Source: CAYHKY01 sp964357355
GTDB taxonomy: Bacteria > Patescibacteriota > Microgenomatia > UBA10105
Direction: 5' to 3'
Length of the DNA: 32,013 nt
NCBI GenBank assembly: GCA_964357355.1
Contig: CAYHKY010000005.1
Coordinates: 1-32,013 of the forward strand
Part shown: one piece after another, positions 7,346-13,283 of the stretch
How the letters are laid out: every line of letters starts with the position of its first letter
Position numbering within the stretch: position 1 is the first letter of the stretch
The notes under the pieces: generated by a model
Databases searched by the model: none
What the model was told of the DNA's origin: nothing
What the model saw: only the letters and a program-made list of their open reading frames with translations
Translations under genes and position numbers: made by a program

Positions 7346-7430
7346 TGCTGGGACTAGGATTCGCACCTAGGTAGCCCGTAAGGGCGCGAGTTTTACAGAC
7401 TCGTGCGTTTGACTGCTCCGCCATCCCAGC
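7346..7430 (-). tRNA. tRNA-Tyr (GTA)
   Basis: An 85-nt class II tRNA. The acceptor GCTGGGA/TCCCAGC, anticodon stem CGAGT/ACTCG and T stem CTAGG/CCTAG are all fully Watson-Crick paired. The anticodon loop CTGTAAA gives anticodon GTA. The long variable arm GCCC-TTAC-GGGC is expected for bacterial tRNA-Tyr. The discriminator is A and CCA is not encoded. Two elbow bases are unusual: the D loop reads GAGCAGTC, with A at position 18, and the T loop reads TGCGAAT, with G at position 55, where G18 and U55 are near universal. The 5' end lies 5 bp from the stop codon of the upstream GIY-YIG gene, so the two may share a transcript. Confidence 0.93.
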
Positions 7431-7435
7431 ACAAT

Positions 7436-7684
7436 CTACTCAACTTTTTTAACTAACCTCTTAAACGCTTCTCCACCTTTATAGCTTTTTATTTGCCTCT
7501 CTCTTCTATATGCCTCTGTTTTTGTTTCGTATATCTCTTGATGAACTAACTTAAAAGGTCCCTTATGCTTCAATGATTTAGTATACCCACTATTATGTCG
7601 TTTTAATCTTTCTAATGGATCTTTTCCTGACCCTGTGTAATACTTACCTGTTTTAATACTTTGAATAGTATACGCATAATACAT
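7436..7684 (-). CDS. small GIY-YIG domain protein
   Basis: This 82-aa protein is a bare GIY-YIG nuclease domain of the UPF0213/YhbQ type. YAYTIQS (residues 3-9) and YYTGSG (15-20) are the degenerate GIY and YIG strands. ERLKRHNSG (25-33) has the conserved Arg and His, and an acidic residue follows in EAYRRERQIK (Glu57 region). Stand-alone members are common in small bacterial genomes; they are poorly characterised, and a role in nucleic-acid repair is presumed from the family. It lies directly upstream of tRNA-Tyr and between two copies of a GC-rich hairpin element, so it could be part of the rearrangement that broke the second tRNA-Tyr. The ATG has no Shine-Dalgarno sequence. Confidence 0.88.
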   Translation of the reverse strand: MYYAYTIQSIKTGKYYTGSGKDPLERLKRHNSGYTKSLKHKGPFKLVHQEIYETKTEAYRRERQIKSYKGGEAFKRLVKKVE

Positions 7685-7695
7685 ATTAACGCGAC

Positions 7696-7763
7696 AGTTT
7701 TATGCCGCCACTGGTAGCTCCATGCATTCGGCGGGTCGTCGATGAGGTGACCGGCACCTCAGC
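7696..7763 (-). repeat. second copy of the GC-rich structured element
   Basis: It starts with the 17-mer agttttatgccgccact (7696-7712), identical to 7268-7284. CCGCC (7705-7709) pairs with GGCGG (7730-7734), and GAGGTG-ACCGG-CACCTC (7744-7760) forms a second perfect 6-bp hairpin. Like the copy next to the tRNA fragment, it has two hairpins enclosed by GAGT- and ACT-type ends. The remaining bases up to 7847 show nothing that I can name. Confidence 0.5.
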
Positions 7764-7847
7764 AAACTCATTTATTAGTAAAAACAACAACAAACAATCT
7801 GATTTTAGCAAATGCGCTCTGATTTGACTACGGGAGGTACAAAGGAG

Positions 7848-8054
7848 TTATTTTTTCCGGATAAACGGCCAGTAGCGGGCTATGGGCAAATCCCGATTTT
7901 TCTTGATTCGCCGATGCAATGAAACGCCCAATATGATCCAAAAAAGAGTAATGTAGGGTTTGCCTAATATCAATATTTCAAGCAATATCCAAGTGCAAAG
8001 TGATTGCAGGATAAACCACGCATACGCTATATTTTTCCACCAAGTATCTTCCAT
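7848..8054 (-). CDS. possible small membrane protein
   Basis: A 68-aa reading frame with two hydrophobic stretches, about residues 8-30 (AYAWFILQSLCTWILLEILIL) and 33-46 (YITLFWIILGVSL), followed by a basic tail (HRRIKKNR...RKK). This positive-inside pattern suggests a two-segment membrane protein. No family is recognised and no ribosome binding site precedes the ATG. Another frame on the same strand (7978-8163) is also open but reads as low-quality sequence. I treat this one as plausible only. Confidence 0.35.
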   Translation of the reverse strand: MEDTWWKNIAYAWFILQSLCTWILLEILILGKPYITLFWIILGVSLHRRIKKNRDLPIARYWPFIRKK

Positions 8055-8207
8055 AATTCGGAAAGGGATTTAGGTATATTCTGCAACTGATTTTCTGTGG
8101 GAAAATCATTTGGCGAGAATCGACCGGTAAAAAAGGTGTTCGATCTGCCTGAGGTAGTAACACATGCAGATTGACTATAGCCTACATACTTGAATTTGTT
8201 CCGGCCA

Positions 8208-8267
8208 TATACCCCTCTAAACTGCTATTGCAACTTTTAGGTTGCAAACCAGCGTAAGACGGGTATA
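8208..8267. other. nested inverted repeats in a gene-free gap
   Basis: TATACCC (8208-8214) pairs with GGGTATA (8261-8267). Inside it, TTGCAAC (8228-8234) and GTTGCAA (8241-8247) form a perfect 7-bp hairpin with a 6-base loop. It lies just beyond the 3' end of the DUF2294 gene. On the plus strand a T-rich run follows (8268-8281), but no plus-strand gene precedes it. It could be a bidirectional transcript end or a structured RNA. Nothing else is seen in 8055-8271. Confidence 0.4.
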
Positions 8268-8271
8268 CAAA

Positions 8272-8658
8272 TTAATTTTTTTTGTCATACAAAGCTTTTT
8301 CAAGATCGGAATCAAGTATAAAGGCTTCAAATTTTTCACCGGTTTTGGTACTCACATCGCTGTGACTCGAAACGACTTTGTACCCGGTAACTTCTTCAAT
8401 CATACCCCGTAGTTTATGGGTATTTAGTTCATGAAAGGCTTTGCGAATAGTCTTTACCAAAGCAATTCCTTGTGCACCATTTAATAATTGCTCCTCTATC
8501 GGCAATAATTTTCCTTTCAACCTGACAATTACCATGTCCCGAACAATGTATATTTTGGCTTCTTTGGGTCCCACACCAAGAGTTGTAACATAAAACTCAA
8601 TTACCCGTTTGGCAATAGTATCTTCGATTTTACCTTTGCTGAAACTTTTTTCATCCAT
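8272..8658 (-). CDS. DUF2294-family protein
   Basis: The protein matches the small DUF2294 family: G-x-GP-K strand (TTLGVGPKEAKIYIVRDMVIVRL in two parts), LLPIEEQLL helix, then HKLRGMIEEVTGYKVVSSHSDV. The family's function is not established; it is a compact alpha/beta cytoplasmic protein. I start at the ATG at 8658 (128 aa), because the upstream in-frame start at 8694 is TTG and family members are about 115-130 residues. No Shine-Dalgarno sequence is seen. It stands alone between gaps and is not obviously linked to its neighbours. Confidence 0.8.
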   Translation of the reverse strand: MDEKSFSKGKIEDTIAKRVIEFYVTTLGVGPKEAKIYIVRDMVIVRLKGKLLPIEEQLLNGAQGIALVKTIRKAFHELNTHKLRGMIEEVTGYKVVSSHSDVSTKTGEKFEAFILDSDLEKALYDKKN

Positions 8659-8794
8659 AAAATAAATAGGCCAGCCTTTTGACGCTCGATTCAAAATAGC
8701 TGGTCTACGCTATAACTCCGCAAACCCTTGGGATTTATTCAGTCAACCTGACTAAACTATAATAGCAAATTATACTCGTTTTGGCAAATTGAAT

Positions 8795-9868
8795 TTACAA
8801 TGAAATAAAGTCGACTAAAGAATTGAGCGATGATTGATTTACCTTAACTACTTCTCCGGTTTCGGCTGATACAGTTACCTTTTTTTCAATTTCCACTGGA
8901 ATAAAACCTAACAGTTTCTGATCAGAAATTCCATTTATTTCATAGACAGGTATACCGTTTTGTTCACCCAGAACAATTATTTCCGCAAGTGCGGCTAAAT
9001 TGCCAGTCTTGATAGACTCTGCTAACAGTGAATCCCTGATCCTGGAAACTACATTGGCAGCTATCAGGTTTTGAATTGCCCTATCAGGTAAAACCCTAAC
9101 TGATTGCTGCCCGGATGGAGTATTGAGAAAGAGCGTATTGGTGGCTAAATCCACTGAGAGCGGAAACTGCGTCACTGCACCGGTATTGCCTCTCGTCAGG
9201 ATAAATCTTTCGCCAGATCCTGTTGATACTTTTATCCCGTCGTCATTCAATCTTTCTTCAATTTTAAGAAACGTGCCCTCAGAATCCTCCAATTCAGTTT
9301 CTGTCCCATCTTCCTGTTCCACTTTGACAATCACCCGGTCATCCCGATTTTCCAAACGGGTTTTGATACCTCCGCTCGTGATGTCGACACGAGTTCTACC
9401 GTCTTCAGTGCGCACCCTAATACGCTCGGATTCAGATAGTTTCACTTCGGTTCGTGTTTCGTCTTCTTCAATTTCTGTTTCAACTCGGGTTCCATCTGAT
9501 TTTGTGCGTAGTTTTCCGGGTGTTGCCGATCTTCTAGGCGTATCGTCTGATGTCTCATTTGAACCGGAACTGCCGGATCCGATACCACTGGTAGAATTAT
9601 CATCCTCATCATCTAATTCGTTTCTATTTGAAGATGAACCGGAAGATCCGCTTCCGGATGATCCGCTATCGGAATCATCACCTCGCGCCAGTAACGTTGA
9701 CTGACCTTGGACATCCTGAGAAGTAGATTGAACAGGTGACAGGATTTTACCGAAAAAAATAACTGCGATAATTACACCTAAACTGATGTAAATAGTCCGC
9801 AAATGTACCGAATATGGAAGTTTAGTTGAATAAGAAATATGTGCAGGTCTTTTTACTCTTTTTTTCAT
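8795..9868 (-). CDS. membrane-anchored Ser/Gly/Asp-rich protein with PepSY-like C-terminus
   Basis: Residues 26-43 form one membrane segment (IYISLGVIIAVIFFGKIL) after a basic N-terminus, so the rest should be outside the cell. Residues about 62-112 are low-complexity Ser, Gly, Asp and Asn. Residues 113-225 are a series of short charged strands rich in Arg, Glu, Asp and Thr (RTEDGRTRVDITSGGIKTRLE style), resembling a repetitive beta structure. The C-terminal 50 residues (PVYEINGI...VTVSAETGEVVKV) resemble a PepSY domain, a family linked to regulation of secreted proteases. The function is unknown; a cell-surface stalk protein is a fair guess. The start is ATG in AAATTATG without a clear ribosome binding site. 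Confidence 0.7.
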   Translation of the reverse strand: MKKRVKRPAHISYSTKLPYSVHLRTIYISLGVIIAVIFFGKILSPVQSTSQDVQGQSTLLARGDDSDSGSSGSGSSGSSSNRNELDDEDDNSTSGIGSGSSGSNETSDDTPRRSATPGKLRTKSDGTRVETEIEEDETRTEVKLSESERIRVRTEDGRTRVDITSGGIKTRLENRDDRVIVKVEQEDGTETELEDSEGTFLKIEERLNDDGIKVSTGSGERFILTRGNTGAVTQFPLSVDLATNTLFLNTPSGQQSVRVLPDRAIQNLIAANVVSRIRDSLLAESIKTGNLAALAEIIVLGEQNGIPVYEINGISDQKLLGFIPVEIEKKVTVSAETGEVVKVNQSSLNSLVDFISL

Positions 9869-9931
9869 AATTTTTACTTATTAATCTTATTTCATAATAA
9901 GTAGCTCGCAAAGTATTTGTCAAGTTACACT

Positions 9932-10780
9932 TCAAAAACTTTTTTTTGCCAGTATCGTCATCGCCTCTCCGGTATGAAAAATTGAGTTGATTGTGTTGAG
10001 AATTCCGAAGTATAGCCTTTTGACAAACGGATAATCCTGGCGAAGATGATTGTTGAAGGTTGTTTCCAATATCTGAAATTCTTCCCTTCTTAATAGTGAA
10101 TGGATGTACTTTGTAGAAAAATGCCAGTGATGCTGATTCGGAAGAAGAGATTCCCAATATTTACCCCTAATTTTGAAAATAATATTATCCGTATTTGGCA
10201 GTCCCAATACTAACATCCCGCCGGGTTTTAGGGCCTTTTTGATGTTTTGGATTTCCTTTTGAACATCAACTACATGCTCAAGGACATGGTTATACACTAT
10301 TACATCGAAACGGAGGCGATGATGTTTTAAAAATTCCGAAAGTTTTAGTTGAAAAATCCGTTTTGGAAAACGGGTACGTGACAGCTTCCACGCCGCAGGA
10401 TTCGGTTCAAGTCCCCAAACTGTAAATCCTTGTTTTACAAAAATATTAAGTAGAATCCCCGTGGCGCACCCGACATCAAGAACTTTGCCGGATTTTCGAT
10501 ATTTCACAATTTGGGAAACTAATTTAGTGAAGTAGTCCGTAAATATATTTTTGTTGCCTTCGTAAAATTCGGTATTGCTCTTTACCGGCTGCACCTTATT
10601 TGCCGCAGCCAAAGTTTTTAAAACATAGCAGTTGGAACACCTGGCAATACTTAAGTCTTCATATGCTTTAAAGACTTTTTCCTGAGTGTATGAAATGAGA
10701 GACTGAAATTCTCTGTGGCGACCGCAGATACAATCACTGTAAATAATCTGGGCAAACCGAGATTTTAAACCTGTGCCCAC
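9932..10780 (-). CDS. SAM-dependent methyltransferase with N-terminal Cys pairs
   Basis: Class I methyltransferase. Motif I is LDVGCATG at residues 101-108, followed by the acidic end of strand 2 (LEPN, 124-127), NHVLEHV at 164-170 and the post-motif LKPGGMLVLGLPN at 184-196. Two Cys pairs near the N-terminus, C17-x-C19 and C48-x-x-C51, look like a zinc knuckle, as in many sugar-modifying methyltransferases. It probably methylates a surface sugar or lipid, given the glycan locus nearby. The start is GTG at 10780, inside the end of the upstream protease gene (16-bp overlap), the only in-frame start before motif I. The N-terminus is therefore less certain than the rest. Confidence 0.85.
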   Translation of the reverse strand: MGTGLKSRFAQIIYSDCICGRHREFQSLISYTQEKVFKAYEDLSIARCSNCYVLKTLAAANKVQPVKSNTEFYEGNKNIFTDYFTKLVSQIVKYRKSGKVLDVGCATGILLNIFVKQGFTVWGLEPNPAAWKLSRTRFPKRIFQLKLSEFLKHHRLRFDVIVYNHVLEHVVDVQKEIQNIKKALKPGGMLVLGLPNTDNIIFKIRGKYWESLLPNQHHWHFSTKYIHSLLRREEFQILETTFNNHLRQDYPFVKRLYFGILNTINSIFHTGEAMTILAKKSF

Positions 10781-11526
10781 ACCACAAAAGTAAACAATTT
10801 ATGCCCGCCGCCGAAGTCGCGTTCAAAGAGAGCCACGCGGCCATTGTTTTTGAGCTGCCTGCCCCATTCACTTTGGCTGTGGAAATCACCGTTGGCCGCT
10901 CCTTTGGGCATTTGCCCAACCGTCGTAGTTGAATCCAAATGTGCATAAATGAGCTCAAGTTCCTCATAATCATGCGCATTTGGATGTTGATTAGAGTTAG
11001 GATCAGACGTGTAATCCATACAAGTACCGAGTGGCGGATTTGCAAAATTCTCATCCTGATGGTCAAGACCAAAAATATGCCCGACTTCTTGACACAGAAC
11101 AAGATTTCTCCATGCGGGTTTGTTATATGTGGAAGTATTGAAATATGTATCGTTCATCTTCGATACGCCCTGTGTTATGTGACTGCCGCTCACCCAAATT
11201 TGGGCTAGCCCCAACCAGCCATTGCTACCATATGTAGAATTACAAACCTCAACCCGCCCCGCGGTGGGTCGACAACGCCTGGCATTTGTCCCACCTGTCA
11301 CAATTTGGGTATCTAACACAGATGATTGAGTCCAGTCATTCGAAGTAGTTTGTAAATACGGATCCCAAGTTGATGAAACATTGTCTCCCAGTTTGAGGGT
11401 AAATGGATTATTAGTCCGAGCCCAGTGATAGTTACCCCAGGAATGACTGGCATAAACCAGTGCAGGAAATATCGCACTCATTAATAAAAAGAGAGCAAGA
11501 TATCGCATTCGTCTAAAATTGAACAT
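10765..11526 (-). CDS. secreted metalloprotease-like protein with Gln in place of the first zinc His
   Basis: Residues 1-26 are a signal peptide (basic start, hydrophobic core LALFLLMSAIFPALVYA, likely cleavage after Ala26). The metzincin-like site reads CQEVGHIFGLDHQD at 145-158: E147, H150 and H156 fit HExxHxxGxxH, but Gln146 stands where the first zinc ligand His is expected. TCMDY at 168-172 fits a Met-turn. Four Cys (85, 95, 145, 169) could form disulphides outside the cell. I believe that CQEVGH variants recur in related secreted proteins, so this may be a subfamily trait and not decay. The protein is either an unusual zinc protease or a binding protein derived from one. The start is ATG with AGG six bases upstream inside a perfect hairpin. 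Confidence 0.75.
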   Translation of the reverse strand: MFNFRRMRYLALFLLMSAIFPALVYASHSWGNYHWARTNNPFTLKLGDNVSSTWDPYLQTTSNDWTQSSVLDTQIVTGGTNARRCRPTAGRVEVCNSTYGSNGWLGLAQIWVSGSHITQGVSKMNDTYFNTSTYNKPAWRNLVLCQEVGHIFGLDHQDENFANPPLGTCMDYTSDPNSNQHPNAHDYEELELIYAHLDSTTTVGQMPKGAANGDFHSQSEWGRQLKNNGRVALFERDFGGGHKLFTFVVWAQV

Positions 11527-11545
11527 TAACCTAATAATAGGTTAA
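11526..11545 (-). promoter_or_regulatory. perfect hairpin covering the protease ribosome binding site
   Basis: TTAACCTA, loop of four, TAGGTTAA: 8-bp arms, perfect, ending on the first base of the start codon. On the mRNA the AGG that would serve as ribosome binding site lies in the 3' arm, so the hairpin could hide it. Alternatively the DNA palindrome is an operator. Confidence 0.45.
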
Positions 11546-11581
11546 AACTTTTTAAGTGTCAAATGACCAACTTCGCATCTA

Positions 11582-12037
11582 TTAGTAAAATCTTTCACCT
11601 TTTCCCAAATATCCGGAAGGAATTTCTACACGACTACCTCTTTGTGATTGTTCCTGGGGAGTTGTATAACCTTTTTCAATTTGTTTTAAACTCCAATCAC
11701 CTGTCAAATGGGTTGAATTTAAATAGAAATCTGCTTTGCACATAAGAACATGATTTATACCGTCCGGGTATTCTCCGCTGCTAATCCCAATTCTGATATA
11801 AGGTGCTTCGTCATGAATCGCATTACATATTTGATCTGAACTTAATTCCCCTCCAGCAACTTCTCCAAAGTCTTTGTGAAGTATAACCACTTCGGCAACC
11901 CGTAAAGCCTTACTTAATAAGTTTTTTACTTCCGCTTCATTTTTCATAAAAATAACTTTGTGTCCCATATTTCCCAAGAATATTGCATACAGGGGACCGA
12001 TATCAGTTCGATCGTGAATTAAAACAACATTGTTCAT
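11582..12037 (-). CDS. degenerate receiver-like protein, coupled to def
   Basis: The 151 residues follow the alternating beta/alpha layout of a response-regulator receiver domain: VVLIHDR (4-10), GHKVIFMKNEAEVKNLL (25-41), AEVVILHKDF (48-57), YIRIGISSGEY and a KADFYLNS strand. One acidic residue near the N-terminus (Asp9) and a candidate phospho-acceptor Asp56 are present, but the typical DD pair and the conserved Lys before the last loop are not convincing. It is likely a pseudo-receiver or a similar Rossmann-like fold. The ATG follows the def stop codon directly (TAA then ATG), so the two genes are certainly one operon. No output domain is present. The function is unknown. Confidence 0.6.
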   Translation of the reverse strand: MNNVVLIHDRTDIGPLYAIFLGNMGHKVIFMKNEAEVKNLLSKALRVAEVVILHKDFGEVAGGELSSDQICNAIHDEAPYIRIGISSGEYPDGINHVLMCKADFYLNSTHLTGDWSLKQIEKGYTTPQEQSQRGSRVEIPSGYLGKGERFY

Positions 12038-12568
12038 TTATTTTTTTGCAATTAATTTTTTATATTCTTTTTCCGTTATCACGTCCAGCCAGCTCTCCAA
12101 CCTGTCCAAAAACACTATCCCATCGAGATGATCCAACTCGTGCTGAAAGATACGGGCGATAAAATTAACAAATTTCCTCTTCACCAGCTTTCCTTTCCGA
12201 TCAATATATTCAACCTGAATAACTGTATGCCGCGGGACCAAACCCCTGATGCCGGGGATTGACAGGCAACCTTCCCAATCTTTCTCTTTTTTGGAAGATT
12301 TGCTGATAATTTTAGGATTTATTACGGCCGTTGGAGCCATTTTCGGAGCATTGGGGTAACGCGCATTTGGCCGGGAAGCTACGATAAAAATCCTGAGTGA
12401 CCGGTACACTTGCGGCGCGGCGATCCCTACCCCATCGACTTCTTTAACCGTTGCAATCAGGTCATCGATCAACTTTTGAATTTTGGGATCTTTTGTGTCG
12501 TTTACCGTTTTGGCTTTTACCCTGAGAACCGGTGTCCCAAGTTCGGCAACTTGAAGAAGTGTTGACAT
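12038..12568 (-). CDS. def: peptide deformylase
   Basis: It removes the N-formyl group from the initiator methionine of new proteins at the ribosome exit. All three family motifs are intact: GVGIAAPQ at residues 46-53, EGCLSIPG with metal-binding Cys101, and QHELDHLDG with His143, Glu144 and His147. Length 176 is normal. A basic, slightly longer segment at 88-98 (ISKSSKKEKDW) precedes motif 2. The start is ATG. It is followed without any gap by the receiver-like gene and is divergent from a plus-strand pair of small membrane proteins; the 44-bp divergent gap holds promoters for both sides. Confidence 0.96.
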   Translation of the reverse strand: MSTLLQVAELGTPVLRVKAKTVNDTKDPKIQKLIDDLIATVKEVDGVGIAAPQVYRSLRIFIVASRPNARYPNAPKMAPTAVINPKIISKSSKKEKDWEGCLSIPGIRGLVPRHTVIQVEYIDRKGKLVKRKFVNFIARIFQHELDHLDGIVFLDRLESWLDVITEKEYKKLIAKK

Positions 12569-12578
12569 ATATTAATTA

Positions 12579-12607
12579 TTGAGCAGTATACTATGCGTTA
12601 TTATAAA
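12579..12607 (+). promoter_or_regulatory. promoter of the small membrane protein operon
   Basis: TTGAGC (12579-12584), a 17-bp spacer and TATAAA (12602-12607). The ATG begins 5 nt later, so transcription should start at or next to the start codon. The same gap contains TATACT-like boxes on the minus strand for def. Confidence 0.6.
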
Positions 12608-12612
12608 TAATA

Positions 12613-12846
12613 ATGTCAAAAGCACAACCATCGCTTCTTAAATTCACGGTATTCCAACTCAAAGAGATGTCCGGATACTGTTTTGATGTATCTAAACTTA
12701 GTATTGGAGCATTAATAGTGAAACTATTTGGGCCTGAACCTGAACTTTGGATCGCAGCTGATTATGGCACGTTTGCTTCAGGGTTGATTGTTGCACTGGT
12801 CTTTGTTATTCTGGGGTTATTCTTTTCAAGGAGAATAGAAAAATGA
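12613..12846 (+). CDS. small membrane protein, first of a coupled pair
   Basis: A 77-aa protein with an N-terminal polar half (including GYCFDVSKLSIGALIVKLFG) and a strong C-terminal membrane segment, about residues 53-71 (FASGLIVALVFVILGLFF), ending in the basic SRRIEK. No family is recognised. The stop overlaps the start of a 33-residue membrane peptide (ATGA), so both are translated together. It has its own promoter and appears leaderless. A membrane complex of two small proteins is a reasonable inference. Confidence 0.65.
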   Translation: MSKAQPSLLKFTVFQLKEMSGYCFDVSKLSIGALIVKLFGPEPELWIAADYGTFASGLIVALVFVILGLFFSRRIEK

Positions 12847-12944
12847 ATTTTCCAGGAATAAATCAAGGATTACTTCTATTTTATATAGTACTGATGCTTC
12901 TGGCTATTTTTTTTGTCCTTCTCTATATTGCCTCTAAAAAATGA
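12843..12944 (+). CDS. 33-residue single-span membrane peptide
   Basis: The frame reads MNFPGINQGLLLFYIVLM followed by LLAIFFVLLYIASKK, ending in TGA. Residues 9-30 form one continuous hydrophobic helix, with a polar N-terminus and a two-Lys C-terminus. The ATG overlaps the TGA of the 77-aa gene (ATGA), the coupling seen for real gene pairs elsewhere in this window, which is the main reason to accept such a short gene. The function is unknown; it may be a subunit or stabiliser of the larger partner. Confidence 0.55.
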   Translation: MNFPGINQGLLLFYIVLMLLAIFFVLLYIASKK

Positions 12945-13002
12945 AATTGCACACATAAAGTATTTATTTTATCGTTTCAAATAACTATGCTAAGATAAGA
13001 AG

Positions 13003-13224
13003 GTGAAATTTCATGAGCATATTTACCGATCGCTCATTAAAGCGGTGACGTTTCGCTTTCTGATCATACTCTCGGATTCAATCATAATTTATTTCATTAC
13101 CCACCGCTTAGACATCACATTAACTGTATTGGTATTTTCGAACCTGGCAAGCACCTTCTTCTATTTCCTTCATGAGCGAATGTGGAATTATATTCACTGG
13201 GGTAAATTGGGAAAAAAACATTGA
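13003..13224 (+). CDS. DUF2061 membrane protein
   Basis: The 73 residues match the DUF2061 pattern: RSLIKAVTFRFLIILSD, a membrane segment with FITHRLDITLTVLVFSNLAST, and the signature FYFLHERMWNYIHWG at about residues 54-68. Two membrane helices are expected. The family's role is not known; members often sit near sulfur-assimilation or other membrane genes. The start is GTG; an extended -10 (TGc-TAAGAT, 12988-12996) ends 6 nt before it, so the transcript may begin at the start codon. Confidence 0.85.
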   Translation: MKFHEHIYRSLIKAVTFRFLIILSDSIIIYFITHRLDITLTVLVFSNLASTFFYFLHERMWNYIHWGKLGKKH

Positions 13225-13247
13225 ACTTTGCGCTTAATTCTTGATAC

Positions 13248-13277
13248 TTGACATGGAACTCAGGCAAATGTAATAGT
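13248..13277 (+). promoter_or_regulatory. promoter of the glycosyltransferase at 13284
   Basis: A perfect TTGACA (13248-13253), an 18-bp spacer with extended TGt, and AATAGT (13272-13277). The GTG start codon at 13284 is 6 nt further on, where transcription should begin. There is no ribosome binding site. Confidence 0.6.
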
Positions 13278-13283
13278 TGATTT

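Noticed and set aside
7225..7763. A split or intron-bearing tRNA with 5' half starting GCTGAGG at 7763 pairing with the acceptor CCTCAGT of the fragment at 7226
   Set aside because: Seven pairs (one G-U) can be drawn, but no D arm or anticodon stem follows the GCTGAGG, and a complete tRNA and a coding gene lie in between. Chance pairing is more likely.
7978..8163. Minus-strand open frame of 61 codons overlapping the small membrane protein
   Set aside because: Composition is not protein-like, it has no start signal, and it overlaps a frame with a clearer hydrophobic pattern.
9123..9704. Plus-strand open frame of 193 codons, Ser-rich
   Set aside because: It is the mirror of the acidic, Ser/Gly-rich minus-strand gene; its composition follows from the complement of that gene.
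10734..11208. Open frames on both strands inside the protease gene
   Set aside because: They lie within a gene with signal peptide and conserved motifs and show no family features of their own.
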